Shown: one piece after another, positions 62,519-64,000 of the stretch | How positions within the stretch are numbered: position 1 is the stretch's first letter | Layout of the letters: every line of letters begins with the position of its first letter | Assembly (NCBI RefSeq): GCF_004216535.1 | Contig: NZ_SGWX01000001.1 | Location: 3,844,001 to 3,908,000, forward strand | DNA: 64,000 nt | DNA from: Xylanimonas ulmi | GTDB lineage: Bacteria; Actinomycetota; Actinomycetes; Actinomycetales; Cellulomonadaceae | Reading direction: 5' to 3' | Notes under the pieces: model-generated | Seen by the model: the letters and a program-made list of their open reading frames with translations, nothing else | Told to the model about the DNA's origin: nothing | The model's database searches: none | Translations under genes and position numbers: made by a program

Positions 62519-64000
62519 ATGACCTCTCTCTTCGATCACTTGCCCCTGCCCGGGTTCGGCGCGTCCGCCTCGGGTGACATCTCGCGCCTGCCGTCGACCG
62601 CGCCCCGCTGGGACGCCTGGGAGGACGGCGACACCGCCGGCGCCCCCGACTGGGTGCGTGACGCCGCCGCGTCCGCCGACCACGGCGCGCGGGACGACGA
62701 GCGTCGCGGCCCGTACGCGCACCTCGACCCCGAGGCGCTGCTCGAAGGGCTCAACCCGCAGCAGCGCGCCGCCGTCGTCCACCACGGGGCGCCACTGCTC
62801 ATCGTCGCGGGCGCCGGGTCGGGCAAGACCCGCGTGCTGACGCACCGCATCGCGTACCTGCTCGCGACCGGGCGGGCGCGTGCGGGGGAGATCCTCGCGA
62901 TCACGTTCACCAACAAGGCCGCCGCCGAGATGCGCGAGCGTGTCGCGCACCTGGTGGGGCCCGCGGCGTCGCGCATGTGGGTCTCGACGTTCCACTCGGC
63001 GTGCGTGCGCATCCTGCGGCGCGAGTACAAGGTGCTGGGGCTGCGGTCGAGCTTCTCGATCTACGACGCGGCCGACTCGCAGCGCCTGGTCACGCTGGTG
63101 ACACGCGAGCTCAACCTGGACCCGAAGAAGTACCCGGCCCGCGGCCTGGCCCATCGGATCAGCGACCTGAAGAACGAGCTGATCACGCCGGACGACTACG
63201 CCGGGCGCGAGGACAAGGACCCGATCCTCGCCGACGTCTACACCCGCTACCAGGCCCGCCTCCAGCAGGCCAGCGCGCTCGACTTCGACGACATCATCAT
63301 GACGACGGTGCATCTGCTCCAGGCGTTCCCCGCCGTCGCCGAGCACTACCGCCGCCGGTTCCGGCACATCCTGGTCGACGAGTACCAGGACACCAACCAT
63401 GCCCAGTACGTCCTGGTGCGTGAGCTGACGGGCGCCGCGCCGGCAGCGCCCGGGGACGCGACGGGCTCGCCCGCCGAGGAGTTCGCGCTGGAGCCGGGCG
63501 AGCTCACCGTCGTCGGCGACGCCGACCAGTCCATCTACGCGTTCCGCGGCGCGACGATCCGCAACATCCAAGAGTTCGAGCAGGACTACCCAGACGCGAC
63601 CACCATCCTGCTGGAGCAGAACTACCGCTCGACGCAGAACATCCTCAGCGCGGCCAACGCCGTCATCTCGCGCAACCTCGACCGCAAGCCCAAGCGCCTG
63701 TGGACGGCGTCGGGCGCGGGCGCGCGCATCGTCGGGTACGCCGCCGACGACGAGCACCAGGAGGCCCGGTTCGTCGCCGAGGAGATCGACCGCCTCGGTG
63801 ACTCGGACGGCGTGCGCCCGGGCGACGTCGCCGTGTTCTACCGCACCAACGCCCAGTCGCGTGCCCTGGAGGAGGTGCTGGTCCGCGTCGGGCTGCCGTA
63901 CAAGGTGGTGGGCGGCACACGCTTCTACGAGCGCCGCGAGATCAAGGACGCCATCGCCTACCTGCGGGCGCTGGCCAACCCCGACGACGACGTCAACCTG
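62519..64000 (+). CDS. pcrA: ATP-dependent DNA helicase PcrA/UvrD, N-terminal part
   Basis: A superfamily 1A 3'-5' helicase for nucleotide excision repair and replication-fork clearance. The first 494 codons are in the window; the gene continues beyond. An unusual N-terminal extension of about 75 residues precedes the Q motif LNPQQRAAV. Then follow Walker A AGAGSGKT (97-104), motif Ia AITFTNKAAAEM, motif II ILVDEYQDTN, motif III VVGDADQSIYAFRGA and motif IV EQNYRST. A ~30-residue insertion (about 307-335, Ala/Pro/Glu-rich) sits between motifs II and III. ATG 62519 has TACGCT 10 bases upstream and no ribosome-binding site. Confidence 0.95.
   Translation, partial: MTSLFDHLPLPGFGASASGDISRLPSTAPRWDAWEDGDTAGAPDWVRDAAASADHGARDDERRGPYAHLDPEALLEGLNPQQRAAVVHHGAPLLIVAGAGSGKTRVLTHRIAYLLATGRARAGEILAITFTNKAAAEMRERVAHLVGPAASRMWVSTFHSACVRILRREYKVLGLRSSFSIYDAADSQRLVTLVTRELNLDPKKYPARGLAHRISDLKNELITPDDYAGREDKDPILADVYTRYQARLQQASALDFDDIIMTTVHLLQAFPAVAEHYRRRFRHILVDEYQDTNHAQYVLVRELTGAAPAAPGDATGSPAEEFALEPGELTVVGDADQSIYAFRGATIRNIQEFEQDYPDATTILLEQNYRSTQNILSAANAVISRNLDRKPKRLWTASGAGARIVGYAADDEHQEARFVAEEIDRLGDSDGVRPGDVAVFYRTNAQSRALEEVLVRVGLPYKVVGGTRFYERREIKDAIAYLRALANPDDDVNL

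Overview
The window is a stretch of very GC-rich chromosome from an actinobacterium. The evidence is a WhiB regulator, the guaB plus guaB3 pair, an F420-type luciferase-like oxidoreductase, and the order rpsI-glmM-coaA/glmS-acpS-nnr-alr-tsaE-tsaB-rimI-tsaD-groES-whiB3-guaB-guaB3, which is the core order known from Mycobacterium tuberculosis and relatives. The phosphoketolase-Pta-AckA set and the general gene content suggest Micrococcales (Cellulomonas-like), but genus cannot be fixed from sequence alone. I see no rRNA or tRNA gene, insertion sequence, prophage or CRISPR array.

Layout. 1-9.4 kb: end of rpsI, then envelope and cofactor genes (glmM, def, a DedA protein, coaA, glmS, acpS, an LLM oxidoreductase, nnr). 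9.4-13.2 kb: a 14-TM drug exporter and divergent TetR with a clear palindromic operator, a Cys-type glutathione peroxidase and a pseudouridine synthase. 13.2-19.3 kb: alr, the t6A tRNA-modification genes tsaE/tsaB/tsaD with rimI, a mercaptopyruvate sulfurtransferase and a nitroreductase. 19.3-23.2 kb: LURP-one-like protein, YbdK-type ligase, THUMP-like methyltransferase, an unknown helical protein. 23.3-29.1 kb: groES (with CIRCE but no groEL beside it), whiB3, a MerR regulator with a degenerate B12-like domain, guaB, an exonuclease, guaB3. 29.2-41 kb: gabD2-like dehydrogenase, YdcF and DUF4031-HD proteins, ackA-pta-xfp (acetyl phosphate metabolism), SURF1, a PatB-type lyase. 41-49 kb: two ABC systems (a heterodimeric exporter, and a PadR-controlled MacB-like ATPase/FtsX permease) separated by an unusual array of phased repeats. 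49-56.4 kb: DUF3817 protein, guaA, a small membrane protein, and a PspC-based two-component module (histidine kinase, response regulator, divergent LiaF-like membrane protein). 56.4-60.5 kb: cobA, nitrite/sulfite reductase, a YeiH-type transporter and its 62-residue membrane partner. 60.7-64 kb: small membrane proteins, an NAD(P)-binding oxidoreductase and the first 494 codons of a PcrA/UvrD helicase.

The strongest system-wide signal is regulatory. About half of the genes have a -10-like hexamer (TANNNT, or the relaxed NANNNT) exactly 6 or 7 bases before an ATG/GTG and no Shine-Dalgarno, which implies extensive leaderless transcription and was used here to choose start codons. The items most worth a second look are the phased repeat array at 44668-44754, the exporter pair whose nucleotide-binding motifs are split so that only one ATP site can be complete, a 58-base palindrome beside the sulfite reductase, and the groES locus lacking groEL. 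No wholly new defence or mobile system is evident; most of the window is core housekeeping chromosome.
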